The notes beneath the pieces were generated by a model that ran no database searches, had not been told where the DNA came from, and worked only from the letters and a program-made list of their open reading frames with translations. Positions 55,387-64,000 of a DNA stretch of 64,000 bases are shown piece after piece. The first letter of the stretch is position 1. The number at the start of each line of letters is the position of its first letter. Origin of the DNA: Paragorgia papillata (lineage: Eukaryota > Cnidaria > Anthozoa > Scleralcyonacea > Coralliidae); assembly GCA_035771165.1 (NCBI GenBank), contig JAWNZC010000012.1:1654501-1718500 (forward strand). The letters are read 5' to 3'. The position numbers and the translations under genes are program-made.

Positions 55387-58300
55387 GCTGGTGGTGGTGG
55401 TGGTGATGTTGTTATTGCTACTGCTGTTGTTGCTACTGCTCTTATCGCTGTTGCTTCTGTTGTTGTTGTTGTTGTTGTTGTGGCTGCTACTGTTATCAGT
55501 ATCAGTACATGCGCAGTTGACGGTACCAAAAAACATGGCGACTTGTACATTTAACCACAATCCTTTGCGTGCAGTAAATATTGTTTCTTGCAGAATTATT
55601 GGAAGATATGGTTTTAAAACGATCAACTTCGGTAGGAATGAATTTCTTGCTTATTTAATCCATCTTAGCATGATAAACAATGTTTAGTTGTTATTTGAGC
55701 TGATTTGAGGTCGCAAAGCATTGTGGTTAAATGTACAGCCGCCATCTTTTTCGGTACCGCGTCAATTGCGCATGGATCGCATGTATTTTCACCTTACAAA
55801 TTAAGGATTATTACACTTTACCTTACAAGAAAGGAACCACCAGCAAATGCCAAGGATATCCCAAACAAGAAAAAACCAGGCCACATCCCTTTACCTGAGT
55901 CTGTTTCAACAATCTGAAGAAAAAAACGAAGCAGCAATGTTTTATTGAGCTTACTCTACCACTTCAATACTGACTGATCAGTAATTATAACATAGCTTTG
56001 ATATAGCAACGTTTTTGATTGGCTGTCGTGCGTGCTCCATAACTCGATGGAGCACGGCAAAAAAAGCGTGGGAAAAAAATTTCAAAACAAAACTGAGTTT
56101 TAAATTAATTTTTTATATTACCAAACACCGAGTCATTTAATTTTATTGAGTAATAAAGAACAACGACCCAGAAGACATAAACTGGGTCTGGGTAACCGAG
56201 TTTAAACTGTCCTTTTGGTTGGATTTTATAGTGAACAAAAAAGACTTGGCTACGAAAGTAGAAAAACACAACAACCAAAACGATTCGCCAGCTTGCGAAA
56301 GGATTTAATGCTATGTTATAAAAGAAATGGCTCATGGTTTAGCGTGCTCCATCGAGTTATGGATGCACGGGGGAAATTTGGAGTTCCCTAGATTTTTGAG
56401 TGCTCTCCCAATTTCCCAAGTGCATCCATAACTCGATGGAGCACGCTAAACCATGAGCCATTTCTAAAACTCATTAATGATTCATGAGGAAAACACAAAG
56501 AAAATCCATGTTTAATGAGGGTTTATATATATGATATAGATTCCTCTTCACTTACATAAACTTTAGCTTTGATTTTCTCGACTTAGACAACGTTTTATTT
56601 AGAAAAATTACTACGCCAATGAACTTACCAAATAGATCGTTTTAGAAGTAATTTACAGAATTCGTGTCCGTTCTGTATCGGGATACAGGCACTCGGCTTC
56701 GCCTCGTGTCTGACGTATACCCCGATACAGAACGGCCACTCATTCTGTAAATAGTACTTCTTACTCCGCACTAATGACAATACAGTACTTATTGTTCTAC
56801 CCATTTCCTAAAATAAATTTTAAAATATGAAATCATGGTTGGTTCCTATTCTAGTTGAGATGGATCTTTTGTTATTTTCACCATCAGGCAAAGTGTGTAG
56901 ACTTTCAGTGGCCTGTTTATTGTTTTACTCTGTCTATCATCAGACGATTTTACTCCGATCAAAGGGAGAGCCTTCAGACTAGTGGTGTGCGTCGGATCGG
57001 ATTGACCCCGTATAATCCGAGGGTTTGCCAAAACTGTCAATCCGAATCCGATCCGATCCGAAGCCAAAAAATCGTAGTCCGATCCGATCCGATCCGAAAA
57101 CAGCTGCTCAAATCCGATCCGGTCCGAAAAAATTAAAACACCGGATATATGTTACAATAGTTGCGCAAACTTTCCGAAAAGAAAACCAATGAACAAATAA
57201 ATTTAAGAAAACTACTATACAATAATAATGTTATGCAATAGATTAGTAACGTTCATATGTTGTGCAACCTGCATACAACTAGTGTATTTGTTAATTTTGT
57301 GACAAAAACAATGACAAAAGTGAATCTGATGCGGGTAAAAAGTGCAAAATCCGATTCGATCCGAGAAAAAAAGAACAAAATCCGATCCGAACGATAAAAG
57401 TTTAGTCCGAATCGGATCGGATCGGATTCGGATCGGATTCGCACACCTCTACTTTAGACATCCTATTAGCAGTAATGGGTTAGTTTTGGCCAACACCAGA
57501 TAGATTTATTCAGGAAAGGTAAAAGCCACGCCAATGACGGTTTTGGCTCTCCTGCCTCCCCCCAGAAAACCTGTTTCTATAAGAGCTTGATCAGATGTCC
57601 ATTCTACATCAATCTCTTTAATCCATTGATTTTACTAGGTCCTTATGGTCCTTATTAATTGTTCCCATGCAGTGTGTGCAAATTATTGGAATAATTATTA
57701 GTTAGCAAGTATCGAAAGATTCAACTTTCATAACCCATTATGCTGCCATTTAGGTAATCTCCCTTGGAGCAGTAGTAAAATCATCTAGCATTAGACAGAG
57801 TAAAATATTAAATTAAGGGGCAATTTTTGGTAAGCTCAGGCAGCAATGGGTTAAGGTAATTCTTGTTTAGAAAGACAGCTGCCAGTAAATCATGTTTTCT
57901 CAATTTTGGCCAACTTTTGATTCCATCTTGTTACTTTGAAAAATCCTTCTTAAAAGCACTTAGTTTATACTTAGTGGAAATATATTTGATATTTTAGATG
58001 CACTTGTATATGAACTATATAGTGGCAACAAATAATGGAAGAAAATTTGTAGCAAATGACAATTGGCAAACATTTTTGTGATATAAGAATCTCCACATTC
58101 TTTCTTGTTACATGTTTTTTTGAAGCCGCAAGAACGAGAAACGTACGATATTTTAATTTCTTGAAATGATTTTTTCTTTATTTTTTCATACATGTATATG
58201 CTGTAGAGCTGGTGAAGGAAATTATTTAATAATTGAAAAAAAAGTGGGGGTCACTGAGTGTCTTTGTGAGCTACACAACGTTAAAGCTTGAACATGGAGC

Positions 58301-61300
58301 ATTTCCCTATCATTTCATCACGTGATTTCATCTATATACGAAACCACGCAACTTTTTAATTTTTTTCAATAACCAAAAATTAAGTTATATCTTCTTGTCA
58401 AGTGGCTGATTAGTGGCTGATTTAACCTCCTTAGTGACATGATTTTTTATGTGCATGTTTTCGTCACTAACACTTTAATACATCGTGAATTAGTAAATTA
58501 CAAAATAAGCGCAGAAAAGCTGTGCAGTGCAAAACTGAGGAATTACCTTGATATTTTAAAGTGCACTTGAAACGAAAATTAAGTTTGTCTCATTTGAAAG
58601 AACACTAAAAATGATAGAGTAACATATTTTGCAGTTTTTCATTTCCTTGCTTCATCCTTGAGATATTTCAGTTTGTTTGATATGTAAATTAAACAACTTG
58701 ACATCACATGTGCATAATGAGTTATCAGAGAAGGTTAATGATGTTTGATAATAGCAAAGATATATAACCTTCTCTGATAACTCATCATGCACATGTGACG
58801 TCAAGTTGTTTAATTTACATATCAAACAAACTGAAATATCTCAAGAACGAAGCAAGGAAACGAAAAACTGCAAAATATGTTACGCTATCATTTTTAGTGT
58901 TCTTTCAAATAAGACAAACTTAATTTTCGTTTCATGTGCACTTTAAAATTCTTTTAAGATTTTCAGGATTGCCATTGACTGAGATTATCATCCAATTTAT
59001 CCTTATTATGATGATCATCATTATATTAATCATAATGATCTATCACTAATCCTTGTCATTATCATCTTGATCTTCATTCTTATTATAAGCGATATAAATT
59101 TGAGATAATTACCACTTATTAATATTATAATGACAATAGTTCATACCTGATTTCCATAATCAGGATATTCATGATCTAAATCTTCATATTCATAATCATT
59201 GACTGGGGATATACTATCTTCTTCATAAAATTTGTAAAATAGCTGTACTGACTCCACGTGGTATGCCAATGTTGAAGCCCTATTAAGAGTATAGATGATC
59301 CTTTCAACTGCCTCTGAAAAGAACTTCTCCATGTTGTGACTAGTCAGATCCACTACCACCTTGACTTTAGCAACATTAAGAATCCACAAATAACAGTTCA
59401 TGAAGGCCATAAGAATTAAAAATGACTTGCGTGTGATGAACCAACCCTGACCTTCTCGTGAAAGTCGTATGTTCTTTTCATACACATAAAGGCAAAAGAC
59501 TATAGGGAAAAAATATCAAAATGATGGGGTTTAACACGCTGAGACGTCTTCTGTGCGTTATTACAGTACACACGCACGGAAAAATGTCATCTATTTGTTT
59601 TATACATCAAATTTTATTATTTTAATAAGAAATGTTTGATATTTTTGAATCGTCGAACCGGCAGGGCTATTGAAAAGGAGGTAAAATTTTCAATTCAGGT
59701 TTAATTACGTCATAAGTGATCTATACAAATAAAGCAATCTGATTGGGCGACAGAAGAAATAAGGCTGTCCTGATTGGCTAATTTTTCAGCTTCCGGTTAC
59801 GTCACGTATAATTTATGCAAATCATGATCATGACAAATCGATTGTGATTTACAAAATTGAAAGCTTATTCCAAACAGGGTTGGTAGTTTGGCCTCTTGGA
59901 GGCCAAATAACTCGATTTTGGCTTATTTTTTGATTGGCCTCGAAAAAAAAGTTTGGCCTTTTGGCTCCTTTTTGGCCTCTTAACAGTTGACAAGAATTTT
60001 TTGAAAATGTTATCAATTTTTTGTAAAAACATTGATTGCATGGAGGTTGATTGTATTTGCATTGTAAATTTTTGTAGTAAATGTCATTGTCAGAGCCAGA
60101 GGATAACCTGGTTGTATTTCTAGCCAATCAGGGTTCATGAAATTCAGCCAATTGTAAAGCAGAGAAACTAACCAAATAATAGTTCAGCATAGCTGCACTG
60201 CGTTATTTAACTGGACTGACCGGTCTAACCGTGTAAATGGAAAGCTCCCTATGTATGATAGACTTGATAGTTGATAGTCAATAAAGTTTGCTTTTTTGCG
60301 CTTTTCTCTGACATAACGGTCCGATTTGGCTCCTTTTTGGCTTCTTTTCAACAAAAAGTAGTTTGGCCTCCTTTGGTAGATTTTGGCTACTTTTCAAACG
60401 GAATTTGGCTCTGAGCATGCGCTGGAGCCTTGTCTTCGTCCGCATTTCTAGCCAAAATATTTATCGTTGAACAAACAGATTAGTTCTTCTGGACGGGATC
60501 TTGCTGTCCCATGTATATTTGGACGCTCCTTATGCTGCAAATTCAGCTGGGAAAGCATTTATCGTTGGAGAAGGCCGAGAAGCACGCGTATTAACCAGCG
60601 AAATAATATGTTCTGTGTTTGGAAATCTTGTTGACATTATGGCTGATATCTCCTGGATTTGTATGGCTGAACAGTATTTCCATGAAGAGGAATGGAAATT
60701 GTATCAGAAAATTTCTGAAGCTGTGGAGTAGATAGCGTTGTGCGCCGGAGACGAGAGGTATTAAATGACCGTATTTATGTCGATAATTTTAATATGTCTG
60801 TGAGTGTGTCGTCGGACAACGACTTGATGGCTGTGTCTCTCATCACTGACTGAGTGATATGTGTAATCCTCAGACAGTTGAAATGCACTTTATTTTGTAC
60901 CAAGTTGCATCTTCAAACGTGTAATTTGATCAAATTTTAAGAAAACAAATTTTTTTTGCGACTTCGTTACGTCAGCTGTGCGCATGTGTACTTTAATAAC
61001 GCATAGTTCTTAGCCAATCAGATTGTTGTTGTTTTTTTAGGTTGTTGTATAAATATATATAATATATATATATATACATAGGTGGTTTTCACTGTGATGT
61101 CACAAAATTCTAAAATGTTTATTATTAAACCTAAAAGGTTGGTTGTTTTATATATTTTGTAGATTGTTATTACGAGTCTTCCTGGAAAATTTTAAGTCAA
61201 TACAAGTTTTCCTTCTTGAGTTACAGGGTTTTGAATTATATTATTGCTGACATCAGCATAATTTTCAAATGTCATTAAAAGCCACATTGTGTACACAATT

Positions 61301-63461
61301 CAACCTATAAAGTTTTGTTAAGCTTTAGAAGTGATGTCTAATTACATCTGATGTACAACCTGAAAACTCTGGCAAAATCTACACTTTATACGAGCATTTG
61401 TTTTTCGGCTTGCCATGTTTGTGTACCTAATTGGCGTCTGTGAGGTACACAAATATGGCAGCCAAAAAATGAATGCTCATATAAAGTGTAGTTTCAACCA
61501 GACTCTTTAGATTGTACATCATATAAGTAGAGTAGACATCTCTTCTAAAGCTCAACCAAGCATTGTATGCTCAACTGTGTGTACAAAGTGGCTTTTAACG
61601 ACATTTGGAAATTATGCTGACATCAGCAATAATATAATTCAAAACTCTGCGTAACTCAAGAAGGAATGGTTGTATCAACTTAAAATTTGCCAGGAAAACT
61701 CGTAATAACAATCTACAAAATATATAAAACAACAAACTTTGTAGGTTTAATAATAAAGATTTTAGAATTTTGTGACGTCACAGTGAAAACCATCTCAAGG
61801 CTTTCAAAATAAGGTGGTGGCCAGCGGAGCTCCGACAGTTGCCATGAGGTATACCGCCGGCTACTTTTCTTTCAAATATCAAAATATCTGCTCTGCACCT
61901 TTCTCTCTACTTTAATTATTAGCATCAAAATAAAGTTATTCTTTACTCAACCTTGTCTATTTTTATTCCTTTTTTGAAAACAGTCGATGTTTGTATTCGT
62001 TCAAAAATATTGACTTTGTCCATCTTGAATTTTTTCGTGAAAAACAAGTACTTCGAGTAATCCTATCGAAATGTATCCATTATGGCTTACAGCCGCCTAC
62101 TTTCTCATCGCAACCGCCTACTTGAAATAATTCTGAAAGCCCTGCATATTACTCTGGAGAAGGCTGCTGAGTCAACAGGTTGAAAGCTCAGCAAGAAATA
62201 ATAAACATGGTGTTACCACAATTATCGCTTATATTATATATATACTGTATATATATATATATATAAGAAATAGAAAATGGCTGCCCGTGTTTATATAGCC
62301 TAATGCAAACATGAGAGTGAGTTGTGAGAATTTGAAAGTTTATGTGAACCCTGTGAACCCAAGCTGTAGGCGAGGGTTTACCTAAGGTCCTGTTTACACG
62401 AAGGTAGGGTAACCCTTCTAAAAGGGTTACCCTTTGAAATGAGTCAAAAGATGGCCCTTGTTTACATGGAGTGAGGGTGTCCCTTGTAGAAGGGCTAACT
62501 CTTCTAATAGGGTCACCTTGGTTCAGCATGACCTTTACTATATTAATTGGTTTACATGTTATTGTTGCTGTCATTTGCTTGATATCTTCAAAATATTTCG
62601 TAAGGCCTGGTGTATAAGAACAGGAAGGGCAGCCACATTGCTAAAATCATTAAAATATTTTGTTCGGTAGGTGTTTACATGCCTTATGTAAACAAAAAGA
62701 TAGCCCTGCCACCAGATAGGGTAACCCTCCTCCTAGGGTAACCCTGCTCCTAGGGTAACCCTTTACTCTCCCTCTCTTGTAAAACAAACCTTAAAATAAA
62801 CAGGAAAATCCAATAGAGGAGGGTGGGTTACCTGCCGATCCCTCCATGTAAACTAATTACTTTTGGATTCTCCACAATTGAGAGCATCCATTTTTATTGC
62901 CAAATGTATAAATGTATTAATAAATGGAGCTTTATGACGCTTATATATATGGCAAAAAATTTAATTTCTATCCCTTGTCTTACTTTGAAAAGTGGTTTGG
63001 AGCAAAACCAGAATATGGTAGCCAGCAATTGCCCACCAAGGAGAATTTGGTTTATCATCCAAAGATTTCTCCTTAAAATCGAAAAGTGCTATGAGCCTCA
63101 ACACGGTCTCGATGCTCGTCAAAATCCACGAAAGAAAAGCGACCTTGAACGACGCTGTCCGTTTTCTCATACGCAAGTTGCCAACCAGGTCAACGGTGCG
63201 GGCTGTGTACGTCAGAATTCCCAGCACACAAAACGATGTTAAAAGCAGCACGGCACTGGCTATGAGCAAAGGAAGAACCAAATCATCAGACTGAATCCCT
63301 ATGCCATGTTTTATACACGTTTTGTTCGAGGTTTCGCTGCCCGTTCCCTCAATTTCTGATAATATCCATGAGATGGTGAGAATGAAATTGACAAACAAAA
63401 TGACGACAAAACCAATCTGGAGCAGGCCATAGCGCAAAAACGGTACAGCGTTGGACGGCAT
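51699..63461 (-). CDS. Divergent otopetrin-like proton channel (four exons found, one missing)
   Basis: Exons 63461-62984, 59499-59147, 55077-54700 and 51975-51699 give about 495 residues of a multi-pass membrane protein. Helices: RYGLLQIGFVVILFVNFIL, LVLPLLIASAVLLLTSFCVL, AFLSWILTSIETVLRLIAL, YHILVLLQTTFQIFCLYVY, SFLILMAFMNCYLWILNV, an ESVQLFYKFYEE region, LATLSTVVIMLTIFCITL, LLFYSICAVSYHFLL, VACICLTVFMFWM and NVMFWAVVTLLSL. The Q-rich fourth helix, the ITRKSFLILMAFMNCYLWI helix and the terminal IYVLPLAIDFKTYVIIHTF resemble otopetrin signatures (LxQtxFI, LMHLIATNLCxW, PLxIFYRFHS). Otopetrins are proton-selective channels. The identification is by pattern only; another polytopic family is possible. 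Exon 2 ends in phase 0 and exon 3 starts needing phase 2, so an exon of length 2 mod 3 is missing between 55.1 and 59.1 kb. Confidence 0.6.
52005..52598. mobile_element. TTAA-flanked foldback MITE
   Basis: GGTGGCTCTTGAAAAATGGA and its partner ending ATGGAGCCACC, flanked by TTAA (52001-52004, 52599-52602). The arms of about 200 bp include GTTGCTATGGCAACAATGAC and TTTCAAAATGGCTGCCAATT. It lies in the last otopetrin-like intron. Confidence 0.88.
52626..53235. mobile_element. Harbinger-like MITE of CCCGGTTAACCGGGC palindromes
   Basis: GGGGGCGATTACATGGACCG and CGGTCCATGTAATCGCCCCC flanked by TAA (52623-52625, 53236-53238). The GGGCTAGCCCGGTTAACCGG motif is repeated at both ends and at 52757-52785. 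The central 300 bp are unrelated AT-rich sequence. Confidence 0.93.
53405..53616. repeat. Foldback of CGCCGATGATCGCC modules
   Basis: ACGTTCTCATATG and CATATGAGAAC near the ends and repeated ATCGCCGATGATCGCCGA inside. The left terminus is lost; TTA follows GAGAACTAGGC at the right. Confidence 0.6.
53626..53661. mobile_element. Solo terminus of the 9401-10210 MITE family
   Basis: GTCCATGATGCAACGAGGGC and CTGCGGAGGAAGCAG match the right TIR of that element with four substitutions. Confidence 0.65.
53688..53933. mobile_element. Foldback MITE, CAGGG ends
   Basis: CGGTTGTACGAAGGCCGGAT and GCTATCCACTGGATAGCGAT are mirrored at 53876-53925. The arms are about 70 bp, outermost CAGGG/CCCTG. No clear TSD. 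Confidence 0.75.
53969..54422. mobile_element. MITE inserted in SINE copy E
   Basis: AGGCCATTTGCACGATGACG and CGTCATCGTGCAAATGGTCT with arms of about 75 bp (GTGAGATGGCGTTGGGTGAC). Removing it with one AT restores the SINE text GGCTGAATTGCGAAGG. It is itself host to the 34-bp palindrome at 54118. Confidence 0.85.
54118..54151. mobile_element. 34-bp perfect palindrome with an 11-bp flanking duplication
   Basis: AGCCTGCGAACCCAGAC is followed immediately by its own reverse complement. Flanks AAGCTATATGT (54107-54117) and AAGCTATACGC (54152-54162) match at 9 of 11. The AGCCTGCG ends and the TSD length match the Mutator-like element at 49407-49866. I read it as a transposon reduced to its two TIRs. 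Confidence 0.7.
54700..55077 (-). CDS. Otopetrin-like exon 3
   Basis: The acceptor CTGTGTTGAACAG is followed by G-AGA-CGC (RRIDEIHYLATLST). It ends KRKL plus AG at GT (54699-54698), where the next intronic bases already belong to a SINE. The phase (2+1) joins exon 4 to give KRKLRCWCDLNVMFW. Confidence 0.75.
55230..55490. repeat. (TTG)n/(TGC)n trinucleotide array in an otopetrin-like intron
   Basis: About 85 triplets, mainly TTG with TGC and TGG interruptions. Poly-Leu, poly-Asn and poly-Thr frames on both strands are artefacts. Confidence 0.95.
55508..55785. repeat. Inverted repeat with CATTTAACCACAAT
   Basis: ATGCGCAGTTGACGGTACCA through GTACATTTAACCACAATCC (55508-55563) and its complement at 55712-55780, separated by 145 bp. 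Confidence 0.75.
55711..55917 (+). CDS. Short unrecognised frame with one hydrophobic segment
   Basis: Reads AAIFFGTASIAHGS, then a basic Pro/Lys-rich tail (TRKEPPANAKDIPNKKKPGH) and a stop at 55915. There is no ATG in frame; it would need an upstream exon or near-cognate start. The N-terminal part lies in the inverted repeat. It may be a small-gene or pseudogene remnant. Confidence 0.2.
   Translation, partial: SQSIVVKCTAAIFFGTASIAHGSHVFSPYKLRIITLYLTRKEPPANAKDIPNKKKPGHIPLPESVSTI
56323..56465. repeat. 143-bp foldback, GTGCTCCATCGAGTTATGG family
   Basis: AGAAATGGCTCATGGTTTAG and CGTGCTCCATCGAGTTATGG pair with the complement ending 56465. It supplies the empty site for the insertion at 49407. 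Other ends of the family lie at 49900-50060 and 56030-56060. Confidence 0.85.
56980..57451 (-). mobile_element. hAT-like MITE with GATCGGAT-rich ends, copy 2
   Basis: TAGTGGTGTGCGTCGGATCG and GGATTCGCACACCTCTA with TSDs CTTCAGAC / CTTTAGAC (7 of 8). Interior text (GACAAAAACAATGACAAAAG, ACACCGGATATATG) matches 34244-34700 in reverse. Confidence 0.92.
57460..58555. other. Otopetrin-like intron, no gene seen
   Basis: AT-rich. It contains CAGTAATGGGTTA / CAGCAATGGGTTA repeats and a 36-residue minus frame at about 57530-57640 bounded by stops. The missing exon of the channel gene might be here, but none could be supported. Confidence 0.45.
58560..58942. mobile_element. 383-bp TTAA hairpin element
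   Basis: AGTGCACTTGAAACGAAAAT and ATTTTCGTTTCATGTGCACT flanked by TTAA (58556-58559, 58943-58946). The arms of about 175 bp run nearly to the centre (AACCTTCTCTGATAACTCAT), the loop being AATGATGTTTGATAATAGCA. It lies in the otopetrin-like intron next to exon 2. Confidence 0.92.
59147..59499 (-). CDS. Otopetrin-like exon 2
   Basis: The acceptor TTTTTTCCCTATAG gives TC, which completes ATC(I) with exon 1's last base, producing LLQTTFQIFCLYVYEKNIRL without a break. It ends in an acidic loop (YEYEDLDHEYPDYGNQ) at CAG-GTATGA. Confidence 0.78.
59876..60412. repeat. TTTGGCCTC/TTTGGCTCC-rich repeat
   Basis: Starts CAGGGTTGGTAGTTTGGCC and ends TTCAAACGGAATTTGGCTC, with at least eight TTTGGC(C/T) modules at the two ends and ordinary AT-rich sequence between. 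CAGGG-type ends are common in hAT elements, but no TSD was found. Confidence 0.45.
60501..60731 (+). CDS. Unrecognised 76-codon frame
   Basis: Reads HVYLDAPYAANSAGKAFIVG, EGREARVLTSEIICSVFGNL and EEEWKLYQKISEAVE with TAG at 60729. The composition looks protein-like and no repeat underlies it. There is no ATG at the start, and an acceptor-like CAGATTAG stands at 60475-60482. It could be a last exon of a plus-strand gene nested in the channel intron, or a decayed copy of one. No family is recognised. Confidence 0.3.
   Translation: MLSHVYLDAPYAANSAGKAFIVGEGREARVLTSEIICSVFGNLVDIMADISWICMAEQYFHEEEWKLYQKISEAVE
61081..61794. mobile_element. 714-bp full-length hairpin MITE
   Basis: GGTGGTTTTCACTGTGATGT and ACGTCACAGTGAAAACCATC; the two halves match along nearly their whole 350 bp (TATATAAAACAACAAACTTT, ATTATGCTGACATCAGCAAT, TTTATACGAGCATT). 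It is probably a TIR-only transposon; the TSD is not clear. Confidence 0.85.
61797..62141. mobile_element. Possible hAT-like MITE, CARGGCTTTCA ends
   Basis: AAGGCTTTCAAAATAAGG at 61798 and ATTCTGAAAGCCCTG ending 62141. CCGCCTAC and CGCCGGCTAC modules lie near each end. Flanks do not match over eight bases. Confidence 0.45.
62386..62853. mobile_element. Harbinger-like MITE of GGGTAACCCT modules, right end eroded
   Basis: TAA-GGTCCTGTTTACACGAAGG on the left and CCATGTAAAC-TAA on the right. AGGGTAACCCTTC and its complement recur at least seven times inside. It lies between exons 1 and 2 of the channel gene, close to exon 1. Confidence 0.75.
62984..63461 (-). CDS. Otopetrin-like exon 1
   Basis: ATG at 63461 (MPSNAVPFLRYGLLQIG); 159 codons plus one base to the donor CAAA-GTAAGAC. 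A potential N-glycosylation site (NKT) lies between helices 1 and 2. Confidence 0.75.
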
Positions 63462-63574
63462 GGTCAGCTATTTTATTTCGGAAATAAGCGAGAATCCAAG
63501 GAGAACTGAAGACCATGTAAAACGCCACAGCCCTCTTCGACACTATCTATAAATTAAAGATCTGCTGTTTTGCA

Positions 63575-63717
63575 ATTGTCTTGTTCCAGGAAAAAGACAA
63601 CCAGAATATTAACGCATACATGGCACAGAACTACGATATTCCTAGAAAAGACGGCGTCAGCGCTTTGGATTTGATAAATCAACGATGCATACTACTTCCG
63701 GATTTGATAATTAGGTA
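63575..63717 (+). CDS. Possible plus-strand exon
   Basis: The acceptor CAATTGTCTTGTTCCAG (63590) precedes EKDNQNINAYMAQNYDIPRK, DGVSALDLINQRCILLPDL and IIR, with ATTAG-GTAAAC at 63713-63717. It lies divergently 130 bp above the channel start, an odd place for an internal exon. Confidence 0.2.
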
Positions 63718-63804
63718 AACAAATATGGCGGCCAAGAAACGAATGCTCCTAAAAACGGACGTAGATTACCTCCTCCGCAGGCAACTCTGTGTGTCTTCCC
63801 AGAA

Positions 63805-64000
63805 CTGTGACGTTTTGATCAAGATCTTGACTTCATTTGGTCGAGATATTCAATTTGGCCTAGCATGGAAGGGACAAGGAAGCCAGAACTGTGACGCACA
63901 ATATTTTGGTCGAGATATTCAATTTGGCCGAGCACGAAAGTCGACCAAAATATTGCCCGTAACAGTTGAAATAAAGTCAAGATCTTGATCAAAACGTCAC
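63805..64000. repeat. Foldback at the right edge
   Basis: GTGACGTTTTGATCAAGATC (63808) and GATCTTGATCAAAACGTCAC (64000), with two direct copies of GGTCGAGATATTCAATTTGG between. It may continue beyond the window. Confidence 0.7.

Noticed and set aside
55164..55687. Poly-Leu, poly-Thr and poly-Asn frames
   Set aside because: Trinucleotide array; no splice or start support.
56105..56335. 76-codon minus frame with hydrophobic segments, considered as the missing channel exon
   Set aside because: It lies within the GTGCTCCATCGAG repeat region, lacks good splice sites and has the wrong phase.
57530..57640. 36-residue minus frame (EIDVEWTSDQALIETG...)
   Set aside because: Bounded by stops on both sides with no usable acceptor; repeat-like TGGGTTA sequence adjoins it.

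Overview
The window is nuclear DNA from an animal, most likely an anthozoan cnidarian such as a stony coral. The evidence is intron-rich genes with animal-type splice sites, orthologues of animal genes (ZMPSTE24, ZC4H2, a Tctex-type dynein light chain, an otopetrin-like channel), no operons, and an AT-rich background packed with short non-autonomous transposons, a 5S-rRNA-derived SINE family and mini/microsatellites. The species call is inference; no marker gene is present.

Genes, left to right. (1) 66-242 (-): a candidate exon of an unrecognised gene running off the left edge. (2) 2001-7745 (+): the last four exons of ZMPSTE24/STE24, the zinc CAAX protease; no N-terminal exon was found in 1-2000. 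(3) 16813-22874 (-): a complete four-exon ZC4H2, 247 codons, every splice phase closing. (4) 46266-47970 (+): a two-exon Tctex-1-domain dynein light chain (DYNLT4/5-like), probably with a GC-AG intron. (5) 51699-63461 (-): four exons of a divergent otopetrin-like proton channel; one small exon between 55.1 and 59.1 kb is still missing by phase. Weaker coding candidates lie at 22952-23374, 29749-29802, 55711-55917, 60501-60731 and 63575-63717. The genes are independent housekeeping, neural, cytoskeletal and channel genes with no evident shared pathway.

The rest is mainly a museum of miniature transposons, sortable by target-site duplication (TSD). Mutator-like foldbacks with 9-11 bp TSDs: 1413-1831, 8023-9326, 9401-10210, 31856-32143, 43054-43348, 49407-49866 and a 34-bp perfect palindrome at 54118-54151. 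Harbinger-like elements with TAA/TTA TSDs and termini resembling G-rich + GTTTACA: 3320-4249, 24400-24737, 37248-37720, 41410-41520, 42117-42540, 50330-50729, 50853-51296, 51303-51407, 52626-53235 and others. TTAA-flanked elements: 11737-12708, 25260-25776, 44257-45224, 52005-52598, 58560-58942. hAT-like elements with 8-bp TSDs: 34244-34700, 56980-57451, 34952-35386. Insertions are often nested, so the order of arrival can be read: 43637-45936 is a three-level nest, and two 5S-SINE copies are split by later elements.

Tandem arrays: a 54-bp repeat inside a Harbinger-like element (3356-4195), a pyrimidine-only array in the last ZMPSTE24 intron (6530-7400), an 18-bp array (10835-11480), a roughly 38-bp hairpin-forming array of about 34 copies (38640-39990) and a 16-17 bp GC-rich array (45663-45860). 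No CRISPR, prokaryotic gene, intact tRNA/rRNA gene or intact transposase was seen. All family assignments come from reading motifs by eye without database searches.
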